Source: Roseateles koreensis
GTDB lineage: Bacteria > Pseudomonadota > Gammaproteobacteria > Burkholderiales > Burkholderiaceae_C
DNA: 64,000 nucleotides
Assembly (NCBI RefSeq): GCF_028595305.1
Contig: NZ_JAQQXS010000004.1
Location: forward strand, 186,001-250,000
Direction: 5' to 3'
Position numbers and translations under genes: made by a program. Below are positions 1 to 8,413 of the stretch, in pieces; position 1 is the first letter of the stretch, and each line of letters starts with the position of its first letter. The notes under the pieces are model-generated. The model made no database searches. It worked only from the letters and a program-made list of their open reading frames with translations, and was not told where the DNA came from.

Positions 1-446
1 TGGCGCTCGGCCGCTTGCGCGTCACCCGCGTGCATGGCCGCATCCACACTCAGTGCGTGCAGGAGCCGGTCGGCGAGTGCGTTGTCGCTGTATGGCTTTT
101 CGAGAAAGTCGAACGCTCCTTTCTTCAGCGCATCCACCACCATTGGAATGTCGCCATGCCCGGTGAGAAACAACACCGGGTTGCGCAGGCGCCGGGCCAG
201 CAATTCATCGTGCAGGCGCGTACCTGTCATGGGCTCCATGCGCACGTCCAGCAAAAACACGCCTTGCGGCGGAGCGGCCCGCGCGTCGAGGTGGGCCAGC
301 AGGGCTGGGCCGCTGGCGAACGACTGCACCCGCAAACCCCGGGAGCCAAGCAGAAAGCTCAGGGCATCGCGCACATCGGGGTCATCGTCCACCAGAAAAA
401 TTTGACCCATATGGACCGGGGCGGGAGTGTCGGTGCTGCTTGTCAT
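1..446 (-). CDS. Response regulator, receiver domain (partial, C-terminus outside window)
   Basis: Only the first ~148 codons are present; the gene runs off the left edge of the window. The translation opens with MTSSTDTPAPVHMGQIFLVD and is a standard receiver domain: acidic pocket VDDDPD, phospho-acceptor Asp in FLLDVRM, Thr in FLTGHGD and Lys in FLEKPYS. The missing part should carry the output domain. The receiver style (LDVRM, LTGHGDIPM) is FixJ-like, as in the DctR regulators that partner DctS kinases. The start ATG overlaps the stop of the upstream kinase by ATGA, so the pair is translationally coupled. Its probable job is control of the divergent dctPQM transporter genes. The output-domain type and the dctR name are inferred. 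Confidence 0.85.
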   Translation of the reverse strand, partial: MTSSTDTPAPVHMGQIFLVDDDPDVRDALSFLLGSRGLRVQSFASGPALLAHLDARAAPPQGVFLLDVRMEPMTGTRLHDELLARRLRNPVLFLTGHGDIPMVVDALKKGAFDFLEKPYSDNALADRLLHALSVDAAMHAGDAQAAER

Positions 447-2569
447 GAGGGGGTACGGTGATGGGTGTCGAGGGGGGGCGGATCGCCGAAATCGAGCGCC
501 TCGCCCGCCTCGGCATTCAAGCTGTCCAGCGGGCGCAAGGGCAGGCTGAACGAGAAGGCCGCGCCACCATCTACGGCCTCGCAGGCGTCCAACACGCCGT
601 GGTGCGCCTCGATGATGGAGCGGCAGATGGCCAACCCCATGCCCATGCCCTCAGCCTTGGTCGAGAAGAAGGGCGCGCACAGGGCCTCGGCGGTTCGGCC
701 GTCGAGACCGGGGCCGTTGTCGCTCACGTCGACACGCAGGAATTCAAGCTCGGGTTTCCCTATGGCTGCCTCCGCTGATGACACCGAAGGCGCCAGCGCT
801 GTGGTTTGGATGTGGCGGCTGCGCAGCACGATGTGGCGGTCGGCGCTACGGGCCTGCAAGGCGTCGCAAGCATTGCGCAGCAGGTTGATCACCACTTGTT
901 CCACCAGGACGGCATCGGCCAACAGCGGCGGCAGGTCTTGCCCTAACTCGAGCGTGAGTGCCACGCCACCACGCTGCAGTTCACGCTGAAGCAGCTCCAC
1001 GGCATCGCGGATCACCCGGTTCAGTTCACAGGCTTCATGCTGGGGCTCCCGGCGTGTCAAGAAATGGCGGATGCGCTGCACCACGCGTCCGGCTTGCGCG
1101 GCCTGGGCACCCAGGCGTTGCAGCGCCCCCATCACAACGGGGTCTTGTACCCCCAGTCGCGCCAGTGAGTTGATAACGCCTGCGTTGTAGCTGGCAATGG
1201 CGGTGAGCGGCTGATTCAGCTCGTGCGCCAGCGTGGACGCCACTTCGCCCAACATGGTCAAGCGGGCGTGGTGAGCCAGTGTGTCGATCTGGCGGCGCTC
1301 CCGCTCCTCCAGGCGTTTGCGGGCAGTGACGTCGATGATGGACCCCATCCAGCCGATTTGCTGACCGGCGGCGTCGACCAGCGGCGACTCAAACACCATC
1401 ACGTCCAGAATGTGCCCGTCTTGATGGCGCCAGCGCGCTTCATAGCCTTCGCGCGGCGCGTGGCCCGCAAGGTTGCGGCGGTTGCGTTGCATCACCTCTT
1501 CGATGGCGTCGGGTGGCCAATACGGCATCGGCGGGCTGAGCCCCACCAGCCGTTCGGCGGGCAGGCCCACCATGTCGCAAAAGGTGCGATTGACGTACAG
1601 CAGCGCGCCATTGGCATCGCGTGCGCGCAGGCCGACGAGTGCGGAGTCTTCCATGGCGCGCCGCCAGGCGGCCTCGGCGCGCCAGGCCGTTTCAGCCCGG
1701 GACACCTGCCGCACCTGCCGCCGCAACAGCCAACTGGCGCAGGCCACCAGCGGCAAAAAGCCGGCAATCAAAATCAAGGCCAGGGGGCGCAAGCCGGTGA
1801 TCTGGGGCTCGCGCAAAGTCAGCTCAAGTGCGGCGTCACTGAGCGGCGCTTCCTCTGCGGCAGGCGCTTCAGGGCCGCTATTGAGCGGGCTGGTGCGGAA
1901 GGGGCCGACAAAGCCAACGCGGTAACTGGGGCGTTCGCCCTGAGCGGCGCGCATGGGCCCTTCGGTGATGGAGGCGATCACTTCATCGGCGCTGTCCACC
2001 ATTTGCACATCGTATTTGCGGGCGAGCCACCAAGGGACGCCGCGTTGCAACAGCAGTGCGGGTGAGTAACGCAGTACCAGTGTGCCGTCCCTCCCGCCCG
2101 GGCCGACCGGTTCGCTCAGGTGCAGTGACAGCCCTTGATCGGCAATGTCGCGCTGGCGGGGGCGCGGGCCCTCCGTGGGCGCGGGCAGTTGGGTGAGGAC
2201 ACGGTTGTGTCGGTCGAGCCAGATCACCGACAGCCATAGCCGCCGCAGGCCGGCGTTCATCTCCGGATGGCGGGCCAGCGATTCAGCGGTGGGCGGTTGG
2301 CCCTGCATGGCGTCGGCCAATTCGCGCAGATGGGTGCGTTCTTCGCGCAGCTTGGCGCGCAATTGGGCTTCGGTGCTGAGCGCGTCGGAGATCAGCGTCA
2401 GGCGTTGGGTCTCGCGCTCATCGATCTCGTTGTTCCGCACCCAGATCAAGACCCCGGCCACAAAAACCAGCGACAGCACCAGGGGCAGGCTCCACAAGGC
2501 GCGGCGCCAGGAGGTCGGATGGGGCGGCGCAACCTGGGTGGGGCGGCCGTGAAGCATGGGGGCGGACAT
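443..2569 (-). CDS. dctS: DctS-like membrane sensor histidine kinase
   Basis: 708 aa. The protein has a first membrane segment at about residues 25-45, a periplasmic sensor region, a second segment at about 258-280, a PAS domain at about 295-420, and a dimerisation/phospho-acceptor box LAHELNQPLTA with His449. An HATPase domain follows (N box LRNACDAL, G boxes DNGPGLDG and GMGMGLAI). This is the layout of DctS-type sensors for C4-dicarboxylates. The response regulator gene begins inside its stop codon (ATGA), and the divergent neighbour is a DctPQM TRAP transporter, which supports a role in sensing external dicarboxylates. The ligand is inferred from context, not read from the sequence. Start taken at the first ATG, with the hydrophobic segment following closely. 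Confidence 0.87.
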   Translation of the reverse strand: MSAPMLHGRPTQVAPPHPTSWRRALWSLPLVLSLVFVAGVLIWVRNNEIDERETQRLTLISDALSTEAQLRAKLREERTHLRELADAMQGQPPTAESLARHPEMNAGLRRLWLSVIWLDRHNRVLTQLPAPTEGPRPRQRDIADQGLSLHLSEPVGPGGRDGTLVLRYSPALLLQRGVPWWLARKYDVQMVDSADEVIASITEGPMRAAQGERPSYRVGFVGPFRTSPLNSGPEAPAAEEAPLSDAALELTLREPQITGLRPLALILIAGFLPLVACASWLLRRQVRQVSRAETAWRAEAAWRRAMEDSALVGLRARDANGALLYVNRTFCDMVGLPAERLVGLSPPMPYWPPDAIEEVMQRNRRNLAGHAPREGYEARWRHQDGHILDVMVFESPLVDAAGQQIGWMGSIIDVTARKRLEERERRQIDTLAHHARLTMLGEVASTLAHELNQPLTAIASYNAGVINSLARLGVQDPVVMGALQRLGAQAAQAGRVVQRIRHFLTRREPQHEACELNRVIRDAVELLQRELQRGGVALTLELGQDLPPLLADAVLVEQVVINLLRNACDALQARSADRHIVLRSRHIQTTALAPSVSSAEAAIGKPELEFLRVDVSDNGPGLDGRTAEALCAPFFSTKAEGMGMGLAICRSIIEAHHGVLDACEAVDGGAAFSFSLPLRPLDSLNAEAGEALDFGDPPPLDTHHRTPS

Positions 2570-2657
2570 GGCGCTCGAAGAGGCTCCGAAAGCGGTGGTG
2601 GGCGCCGATTATCGATCCGGGGCCCTGCCGCGCACCGATTTGCCTGGGGTGGGCGCA

Positions 2658-2671
2658 TGTGGAAGTCCACA
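2658..2671. promoter_or_regulatory. Candidate operator: inverted repeat between dctS and dctP
   Basis: TGTGGA-AG-TCCACA, two perfect 6-bp arms with a 2-bp spacer, lies in the 249-bp divergent region between the kinase gene and dctP. It is the clearest dyad I found there and could bind the neighbouring regulator. No family consensus was matched, so the role is a guess from position. Confidence 0.3.
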
Positions 2672-2818
2672 ACTACCCAGCCGCGTCACGGGCTTTCACA
2701 ATCGCGGCCATTCAGGCTTGGGCGGCTTGCGTGCTTTGTGTGCCTCGTTTGTTGTGGCAACTGATGCGCCGCTTGCCCCCGAGTTCGATGGCTACATACC
2801 TAAAACTGGAGACCCTTC

Positions 2819-3856
2819 ATGCGCAATTCCAAGCTGACTGCTCGCCGCCTCACCCTCAGTACCCTGCTGGCTGCGGCTGGCGCAGTGGCGTTCGCGCTGC
2901 CCATGGCGGCGCAGGCGCAGGCCCCCATCATCATCAAGTTCAGCCATGTGGTGGCGCCTGACACGCCCAAGGGCAAGGGCGCGCAGCGCTTCAAGGAACT
3001 GGCGGAACAGCGCACGGGCGGCAAGGTCAAGATCGAGCTCTACCCCAACAGCCAGCTCTACAAAGACAAAGAAGAGATGGAGGCCCTGCAACTGGGCTCT
3101 GTGCAGATGTTGGCGCCTTCGCTGGCCAAGTTCGGCCCCCTGGGCGTGAAGGACTTTGAGGTCTTCGATCTGCCCTTCATCTTCAAGGACCAAGCGGCCT
3201 TCCGCGCCGTCACCGAGGGCCCCGTGGGCGCCGATCTGTTCAAGAAGCTTGAGCCCAAGGGCATCAAGGGCCTGGCTTACTGGGACAACGGTTTCCACAT
3301 CATGAGCGCGAACAAGCCGCTGCACAACGTGGCGGACTTCAAGGGCTTGAAGATGCGCATCCAGTCCAGCAAGGTGCTGGATGCCCAGATGCGTGCCCTG
3401 GGTGCGATCCCTCAGGTGATGGCCTTCAGCGAGCTGTATCAGGCGCTGCAGTCCGGCGTGGTGGATGGGTGCGAGGGTGTGCCGTCCAACTTCTATACCC
3501 AGAAAACCTACGAGGTGCAAAAGCACACGACGATCTCCAACCACGGCCATCTGGCCTATGCGGTGATTGTCAACAAGAAGTTCTGGGACGGCCTGCCCGC
3601 CGACATCCGCACCACGCTGGAGGGCGCGGTCAAAGACGCCACCACCTACGCCAACGCGATTGCCGCCACTGAAAACCAGGTGGCCCTCGACAAGATGCGC
3701 GCCAGCGGCAAGACCACCATCTACACACTCACGCCAGCCGAGTCGGCCGAGTGGAAGAAGGCCTTGATGCCGGTGCACAAGGAGATGGAATCACGCGTGG
3801 GCAAGGCCACGGTTGAGGCTGTTTACAAGGCAGCCGGCTTCGTGCCTAGCAAGTAA
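2819..3856 (+). CDS. dctP: TRAP transporter substrate-binding protein DctP (C4-dicarboxylate)
   Basis: 345 aa periplasmic solute receptor. The N-terminus has a Sec signal peptide (basic start, hydrophobic TLLAAAGAVAFALPM, cleavage near AAQAQA). The mature protein has the DctP-family pattern: IKFSHVVAPDTPKG, PNSQLYKDKEEMEALQLG, the LKMRIQ segment with the conserved carboxylate-binding Arg, and an ALQSGVVDG region. It captures a dicarboxylate and hands it to the DctQM membrane pair. Start at 2819 is preceded by TGGAGAC at about 8 nt. It is the first gene of dctPQM, and the kinase/regulator pair reads away from it. The C4-dicarboxylate assignment rests on family similarity and the adjacent DctS-like sensor; other organic acids remain possible. 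Confidence 0.92.
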   Translation: MRNSKLTARRLTLSTLLAAAGAVAFALPMAAQAQAPIIIKFSHVVAPDTPKGKGAQRFKELAEQRTGGKVKIELYPNSQLYKDKEEMEALQLGSVQMLAPSLAKFGPLGVKDFEVFDLPFIFKDQAAFRAVTEGPVGADLFKKLEPKGIKGLAYWDNGFHIMSANKPLHNVADFKGLKMRIQSSKVLDAQMRALGAIPQVMAFSELYQALQSGVVDGCEGVPSNFYTQKTYEVQKHTTISNHGHLAYAVIVNKKFWDGLPADIRTTLEGAVKDATTYANAIAATENQVALDKMRASGKTTIYTLTPAESAEWKKALMPVHKEMESRVGKATVEAVYKAAGFVPSK

Positions 3857-3963
3857 GTCAGACAGCTCGCGCAAAACGGGGTGGCCCAAGTGGCCGCCCC
3901 TGGTGCATTCACCGGCCCGGCATTGCCATGTTGGGGTGGCGGGCGCACCGACAGGAGATCTTC

Positions 3964-4614
3964 ATGTTCAATCGAATCCTCAATCACCTCGAGGAGTGGC
4001 TCATCACTTTTTTGATGGGCGCTGCTACGTTGGTGATTTTCATGGCGGTGGTGCACCGCTTCGCCTCCGGCGTGCCGTATCTGCAAGACTGGACCATCCG
4101 GCTCAATGTCAGCTGGGCGCAGGAGTTATGCATCTATATGTTCGTGTGGATGGCCAAGTTCGGCGCGGCTTACGGTGTGCGCAATGGCACCCACGTGGGC
4201 GTGGACGTGCTGGTGCGTGCCTTGCCCAAGAGCAAGGCTAAATACCTGATCATGTTCGGCCTGCTGGCCGGTGCGCTGTTCACCGCCGTGGTGGGCACGC
4301 TGGGCGCCACTTTTGTGTGGGAAAACGGCTTCCATTACGCCTTCATGCATGACCTGCTGGGCCGCGACGTGGGCGACGTGCCTGAAGGCCCGACCTCGCC
4401 CGACCTTGAATTGCCCACCTGGATTGCCTACTCCTGCGTGCCGCTGGGCTCTTACCTGATGTGCTTCCGCTTTTTGCAAGTGGCCTACGGCTTCTGGACC
4501 ACGGGTGAAGTACCGCATGCCGACCACGGCGTGAAGGGCGTGGAAGACGACCTCCTGAGCGAGATCGATTCGGCCGCCGCATTGACCGACAAGCAGCCGG
4601 GAGCCCGCGCATGA
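3964..4614 (+). CDS. dctQ: TRAP transporter small permease DctQ
   Basis: 216 aa with four predicted membrane segments, the size and topology of DctQ small subunits. The helix after NHLEEWLIT opens the first segment; the family-type sequence WAQELCIYMFVWMAKFGAAY and the NGTHVGVDVLV loop follow. The protein joins DctM to form the Na+-coupled membrane part of the transporter. Start set at 3964 because AGGAGAT lies just upstream; the open frame extends further 5' without a better ribosome site. The gene sits 107 nt after dctP and its stop overlaps the dctM start (ATGA), so Q and M are co-translated. The C-terminal tail after the last helix is longer and charged (GVKGVEDDLLSEIDS). Confidence 0.9.
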   Translation: MFNRILNHLEEWLITFLMGAATLVIFMAVVHRFASGVPYLQDWTIRLNVSWAQELCIYMFVWMAKFGAAYGVRNGTHVGVDVLVRALPKSKAKYLIMFGLLAGALFTAVVGTLGATFVWENGFHYAFMHDLLGRDVGDVPEGPTSPDLELPTWIAYSCVPLGSYLMCFRFLQVAYGFWTTGEVPHADHGVKGVEDDLLSEIDSAAALTDKQPGARA

Positions 4615-5933
4615 ACACCCTCATCATTTTCATGCTGCTGCTGGTGCTCATGCTCACCGGCATGCCGATCAGCATTTCGCTGGGCCTGACGGTCCTGACC
4701 TTCTTGTTCACCCTGACGCAGGTGCCGATTGAATCGGTCGCCTTGAAGCTGTTCACAGGGATTGAGAAGTTCGAGATCATGGCGATCCCCTTCTTCATCC
4801 TGGCGGGCAACTTCCTCACCCACGGTGGGGTGGCGCGGCGGATGATCAACTTCTGCACCTCCATGATTGGCCATTGGTATGGCGGCATGGGCCTGGCGGG
4901 TGTGATGGCCTGCGCGCTGTTCGCTGCCATCTCGGGCTCGTCGGTGGCAACGGTGGTGGCGGTGGGCTCCATCATGCTGCCGGCCATGGTCAAGCAGGGC
5001 TATCCCAAGCAATTCGGCGCGGGGGTGATCACCACCTCTGGCGCACTGGGCATCTTGTTTCCGCCGTCGATCAATCTGGTGATCTACGCCATTGCGACGG
5101 CAGGCATGAACGCCACCGGCCCGAATGGCGAGCCAGTGGGTTCGGCTTCGGTCGGGCAGTTGTTTCTGGCCGGCATCGTGCCGGGCCTGTGCCTGTCCTT
5201 CCTGCTGGGCTTGACCACTTGGTGGCGCGCCAGAAAGTTTGATTACCCGCGCATGCCCAAGGCCACGTGGGGCGAGCGTTGGCACGCGTTCCGTGAAAGC
5301 ATGTGGGGCCTGCTGCTGATCGTCGTCGTGATCGGCGGCATCTACAGCGGTATGTTCACGCCCACCGAAGCGGCGGCCATGGCGGCGGTCTACGCCTTCT
5401 TCATCTCGGTGTTTGTCTACAAGGACCTGAAGCTGTCCGAGGTGCCCAAGTCCTTGCTGAGCGCAGCGGCCATGAGCTCGATGCTGCTGTACATCATCAC
5501 CAACGCAGTGCTGTTCTCCTTCTTGATGACCAGCGAGCAAATCCCGCAGGCCATGGCCGCATGGATGACCAGCCAGGGTTTCGGCCTGGTGGCGTTCTTG
5601 CTGCTGGTCAACGTGATCTTGCTGGCTGCGGGCAATTTCATGGACCCCGCCGCCATCGTGCTGATCATGGCGCCCATTTTGTTCCCGGTGGCTGTCAAGC
5701 TGGGCGTGGACCCGGTGCACTTCGGCATCTTGATGGCGGTGAACATGGAGGTTGGCCTGTGCCATCCGCCCGTGGGCTTGAACTTGTATGTGGCTTCGGG
5801 CATCACCAAGATGGGCATCACCGAGCTGACCGTGGCGGTGGCGCCGTGGCTGTTGACGATGGTGGCCTTCTTGCTGGTCGTGACCTTCTGGCCCGGCCTG
5901 GCGCTGTGGCTGCCGCACCTGCTGATGAAGTGA
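4611..5933 (+). CDS. dctM: TRAP transporter large permease DctM
   Basis: 440 aa, the normal length for DctM, with about twelve hydrophobic segments. Family sequences include LTGMPISISLGL near the start, FFILAGNFLTHGGVARRMI, SGSSVATVVAVGSIMLPAM and the C-terminal GLCHPPVGLNLYV. This is the subunit that carries the ion and substrate across the inner membrane. The start overlaps dctQ by 4 nt (ATGA). A strong hairpin follows 50 nt after the stop. The closest functional partners in the window are the upstream dctP and dctQ genes; together they form one complete tripartite system. Confidence 0.93.
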   Translation: MNTLIIFMLLLVLMLTGMPISISLGLTVLTFLFTLTQVPIESVALKLFTGIEKFEIMAIPFFILAGNFLTHGGVARRMINFCTSMIGHWYGGMGLAGVMACALFAAISGSSVATVVAVGSIMLPAMVKQGYPKQFGAGVITTSGALGILFPPSINLVIYAIATAGMNATGPNGEPVGSASVGQLFLAGIVPGLCLSFLLGLTTWWRARKFDYPRMPKATWGERWHAFRESMWGLLLIVVVIGGIYSGMFTPTEAAAMAAVYAFFISVFVYKDLKLSEVPKSLLSAAAMSSMLLYIITNAVLFSFLMTSEQIPQAMAAWMTSQGFGLVAFLLLVNVILLAAGNFMDPAAIVLIMAPILFPVAVKLGVDPVHFGILMAVNMEVGLCHPPVGLNLYVASGITKMGITELTVAVAPWLLTMVAFLLVVTFWPGLALWLPHLLMK

Positions 5934-5982
5934 TGTTGTGACATCTTGATGCCGTGATGGCATCATGGCACTCACGCCACCG

Positions 5983-6029
5983 TTCGGCGTTGCCCGGGGT
6001 CTCGATCAGGAGGCCAGGGCAACGCCGAA
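5983..6029 (+). terminator. Terminator-like hairpin after dctM
   Basis: Perfect 13-bp arms (TTCGGCGTTGCCC and its complement) enclose a 21-nt loop and are followed by TTTCATTT. A smaller hairpin (GATGCC/GGCATC, 5948-5964) precedes it. The position after dctM and before the next promoter fits transcription termination; the imperfect U tract lowers certainty. Confidence 0.6.
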
Positions 6030-6159
6030 TTTCATTTCTGCGAGTGAAGACATAATTCCGAGAAACAACTGAGTCGGGGCATCTTGTTGCCGGTCCCGGT
6101 TCGTCAGGTGAGGTCTTTTTCGGTCGACCCCTTCACGGCAGCAGAGGAAGATGCGCTCT

Positions 6160-8382
6160 ATGCGTTTCTGGCGACGTGAGATTTTTCGACAGCTGTCGTT
6201 GGCGCAGCAATTGGGGCTCCAAATCGGGGGCGTGTTCGTGCTGCTCCTGCTCGGCATGGCTGTGATTGCACAGGTTTCCATCGGCCACCTGACCGCCACT
6301 CAGCTGCCGCCTTTGCTGGAGCGAAACGTTGCCCTGCGCGCGGCCCAGCAAGGGCAGCTCTTTGCCCAGGCACAAGACAGTGTGACCCGCCTACAGTCGG
6401 CTTGGCTGGAGCGCGCGCGGGCAATCCCCGCGACTGCGGTTCGGCCGCGTTTTGATGCCTTGTTTGAGCGTTCTGCGGACGGCGTCTGGCGTGTCAAACC
6501 CGCAGCCGTCGATGCCAAGCGCAAGCCCACGTTTTACTTGCAGCATGGACAAGGGCTGAGCGATGACGCCCGGTTGCGCGCGGTGGTCAGCTACGAGTTG
6601 TTGGCGGACCAGGGGCCTGCGCTTGTGCCCCCCTTTTTCTCGGCCTATGTTGACTTCGTTGAAAAGGGGTTGATGGTCTTTTCGAACGGCATCGATTGGG
6701 GCCGGAGCGCGACGCCAGCGACTGACAATTTCGACTACCCCACCATGCAGGGCTCCGACCCGCGCCGCAACCCGGACCGCAAGAGATTCTGGACCCCCGT
6801 TTATTTCGACGGGGAAGCCAAAGTCTGGATGGTGTCGGTCATCCAGCCGCTGGATTGGCAGGGGCGCTGGGTGGGCACGGTCGGTCACGACATCAGTGTG
6901 GACGCGTTGTTGAAAATTGAGGCCGATGTCGACGGAGGCAGCGTGCCCATGATCATCAGCGGGGATGGTCATCTGATCGCTCACCCTGATTTGCGCGACC
7001 GCATCAGCCGGGCCCAGGGCCAGCTCGCGTTAACGCAGTTGAACGACCCTGTCCTGACGCAGGCCTACCAGCGGGTTATGGCGCAGGGCAATCAAGGTCA
7101 CGCCGAGTTGACGGCCGACGGCAAGTATTGGGTGGCTTGGGCGCGTATCCCGGGGCCCGATTGGTGGTCGGTCACCGTGCTGCCGCAAGCGGTGATCGAT
7201 GCCCGCATCCGCACGGGGGTGTATTGGATCGTGCTCGGGGGCTTGCTGGCGCTGACGGCGACTCTGCTGGTGCTACGGCGTGTGATCCGCCGACTGGTGC
7301 GGGTGCCGCTGGGCCAGGTGACGCAAGCGGTTGATCAACTGGCGGATCAGTTGGCCCAGAACACCGACCTCGTACCCATCAAGCCCGGCTCCTCCAGTGA
7401 TTTGCGCCGACTCACTTCGGCGTTCGATGCTTTGGGGGCGCAATTGCTCGCGCGTCAGCGTGAGGCGCAAGCCCAGGCTGCCGCGCTGCAGCATGAAGTA
7501 GCGGAGCGGCGCCAGGCCGAGAACGCCGTGCGGGAGTTGAACGCCACGCTGGAGGACCGCGTGCATCGGCGCACCCAGGCCTTGGCGCAGGCGCAGGACG
7601 AACTCGTGCGCAAGGAAACGCTGGCCGGCCTGGGTGCCCTGGTGGCCGGCGTGGCCCATGAGCTCAACACCCCCATTGGCAACGGCTTGATTGCCGTGGA
7701 TACGGCGCACATGGCCGTGTTGGCGGCGCTTGACCAGATTCAGACCACGCCAGTGCGGCGCAGCGAATTGCTGGTCAATCTGAGGCGGGCCGATGAGGGC
7801 TTGACCCTGGCGCTTGGCAATTTGCATCGTTCAGCCGGCTTGGTGCGGGATTTCAAGCAAGTGTCCGTGGACAGAGCCAGTTTGCAGCGCCGCTTGTTCA
7901 ATTTGAAGTCGGTTTGTGAAGAGGTGGTCAAGCTGCTGCCCTATACCTTGGGCGTGGCGCCGCAGGGCCGCTTGGCGCGTGCCGGCATTGAGGTGCAGTT
8001 GCGGATACCCGATGACGTTCAAATGGATAGTTATCCTGGCGCATTTGGCCAAGTCCTGAGTAATTTGGTAGAGAACGCCTTTGTGCATGGCTTCGACGGT
8101 ACGTCGGTGGGTCAGGTGACCATCACCCTTGAATCGGCTGATGAACGCAGCGTGCATCTGAGTGTTGCGGACAACGGCGGCGGCATTTCAGCAGAGCACC
8201 AGTCACAGATATTCAACCCCTTCTTCACCACCAAGCTGGGGGCTGGGGGCAGCGGCTTGGGGCTGCATCTTGTGTACAGCTTGGTCAACAATGTGCTGGG
8301 CGGCACCATCGAGCTTGAAGCCTCCTCCGATGAGGGCACGGTGTTTCGACTGGTGCTGTCTCGGCTGGCGCCCGGACCCTGA
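6160..8382 (+). CDS. Orphan sensor histidine kinase with periplasmic Cache-type domain
   Basis: 740 aa. A membrane segment near residues 20-42 is followed by a large extracytoplasmic region that resembles double-Cache sensors (FYLQHGQGLSDD, RKRFWTPVYFDGEAKVWMVS, GTVGHDISVD). A second membrane segment, a HAMP-like linker and a coiled coil come next, then an H box VAHELNTPIGN with His500 and an HATPase domain (NLVENAFVHG, DNGGGIS, GSGLGLHLVY). The HELNTPIGN version of the H box marks a distinct kinase subgroup. No response regulator lies next to it, so its partner is elsewhere. An in-frame ATG at 6151 touches the GAGGAA ribosome site; 6160 gives normal spacing and is preferred. The ligand is unknown; Cache domains commonly bind small organic acids or amino acids. 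Confidence 0.85.
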   Translation: MRFWRREIFRQLSLAQQLGLQIGGVFVLLLLGMAVIAQVSIGHLTATQLPPLLERNVALRAAQQGQLFAQAQDSVTRLQSAWLERARAIPATAVRPRFDALFERSADGVWRVKPAAVDAKRKPTFYLQHGQGLSDDARLRAVVSYELLADQGPALVPPFFSAYVDFVEKGLMVFSNGIDWGRSATPATDNFDYPTMQGSDPRRNPDRKRFWTPVYFDGEAKVWMVSVIQPLDWQGRWVGTVGHDISVDALLKIEADVDGGSVPMIISGDGHLIAHPDLRDRISRAQGQLALTQLNDPVLTQAYQRVMAQGNQGHAELTADGKYWVAWARIPGPDWWSVTVLPQAVIDARIRTGVYWIVLGGLLALTATLLVLRRVIRRLVRVPLGQVTQAVDQLADQLAQNTDLVPIKPGSSSDLRRLTSAFDALGAQLLARQREAQAQAAALQHEVAERRQAENAVRELNATLEDRVHRRTQALAQAQDELVRKETLAGLGALVAGVAHELNTPIGNGLIAVDTAHMAVLAALDQIQTTPVRRSELLVNLRRADEGLTLALGNLHRSAGLVRDFKQVSVDRASLQRRLFNLKSVCEEVVKLLPYTLGVAPQGRLARAGIEVQLRIPDDVQMDSYPGAFGQVLSNLVENAFVHGFDGTSVGQVTITLESADERSVHLSVADNGGGISAEHQSQIFNPFFTTKLGAGGSGLGLHLVYSLVNNVLGGTIELEASSDEGTVFRLVLSRLAPGP

Positions 8383-8413
8383 GATTGTCAACACCTGCTA
8401 ACGGAATATCTCC

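Noticed and set aside
2741-2790. Possible sigma-54 promoter (TGGCA) before dctP
   Set aside because: The GG element is present but the GC element is not at the required 10-bp spacing.
4485-5975. 496-codon open frame on the minus strand, antisense to dctM and dctQ
   Set aside because: His/Gln/Arg-rich low-complexity translation and full overlap with the well-supported dctM gene.
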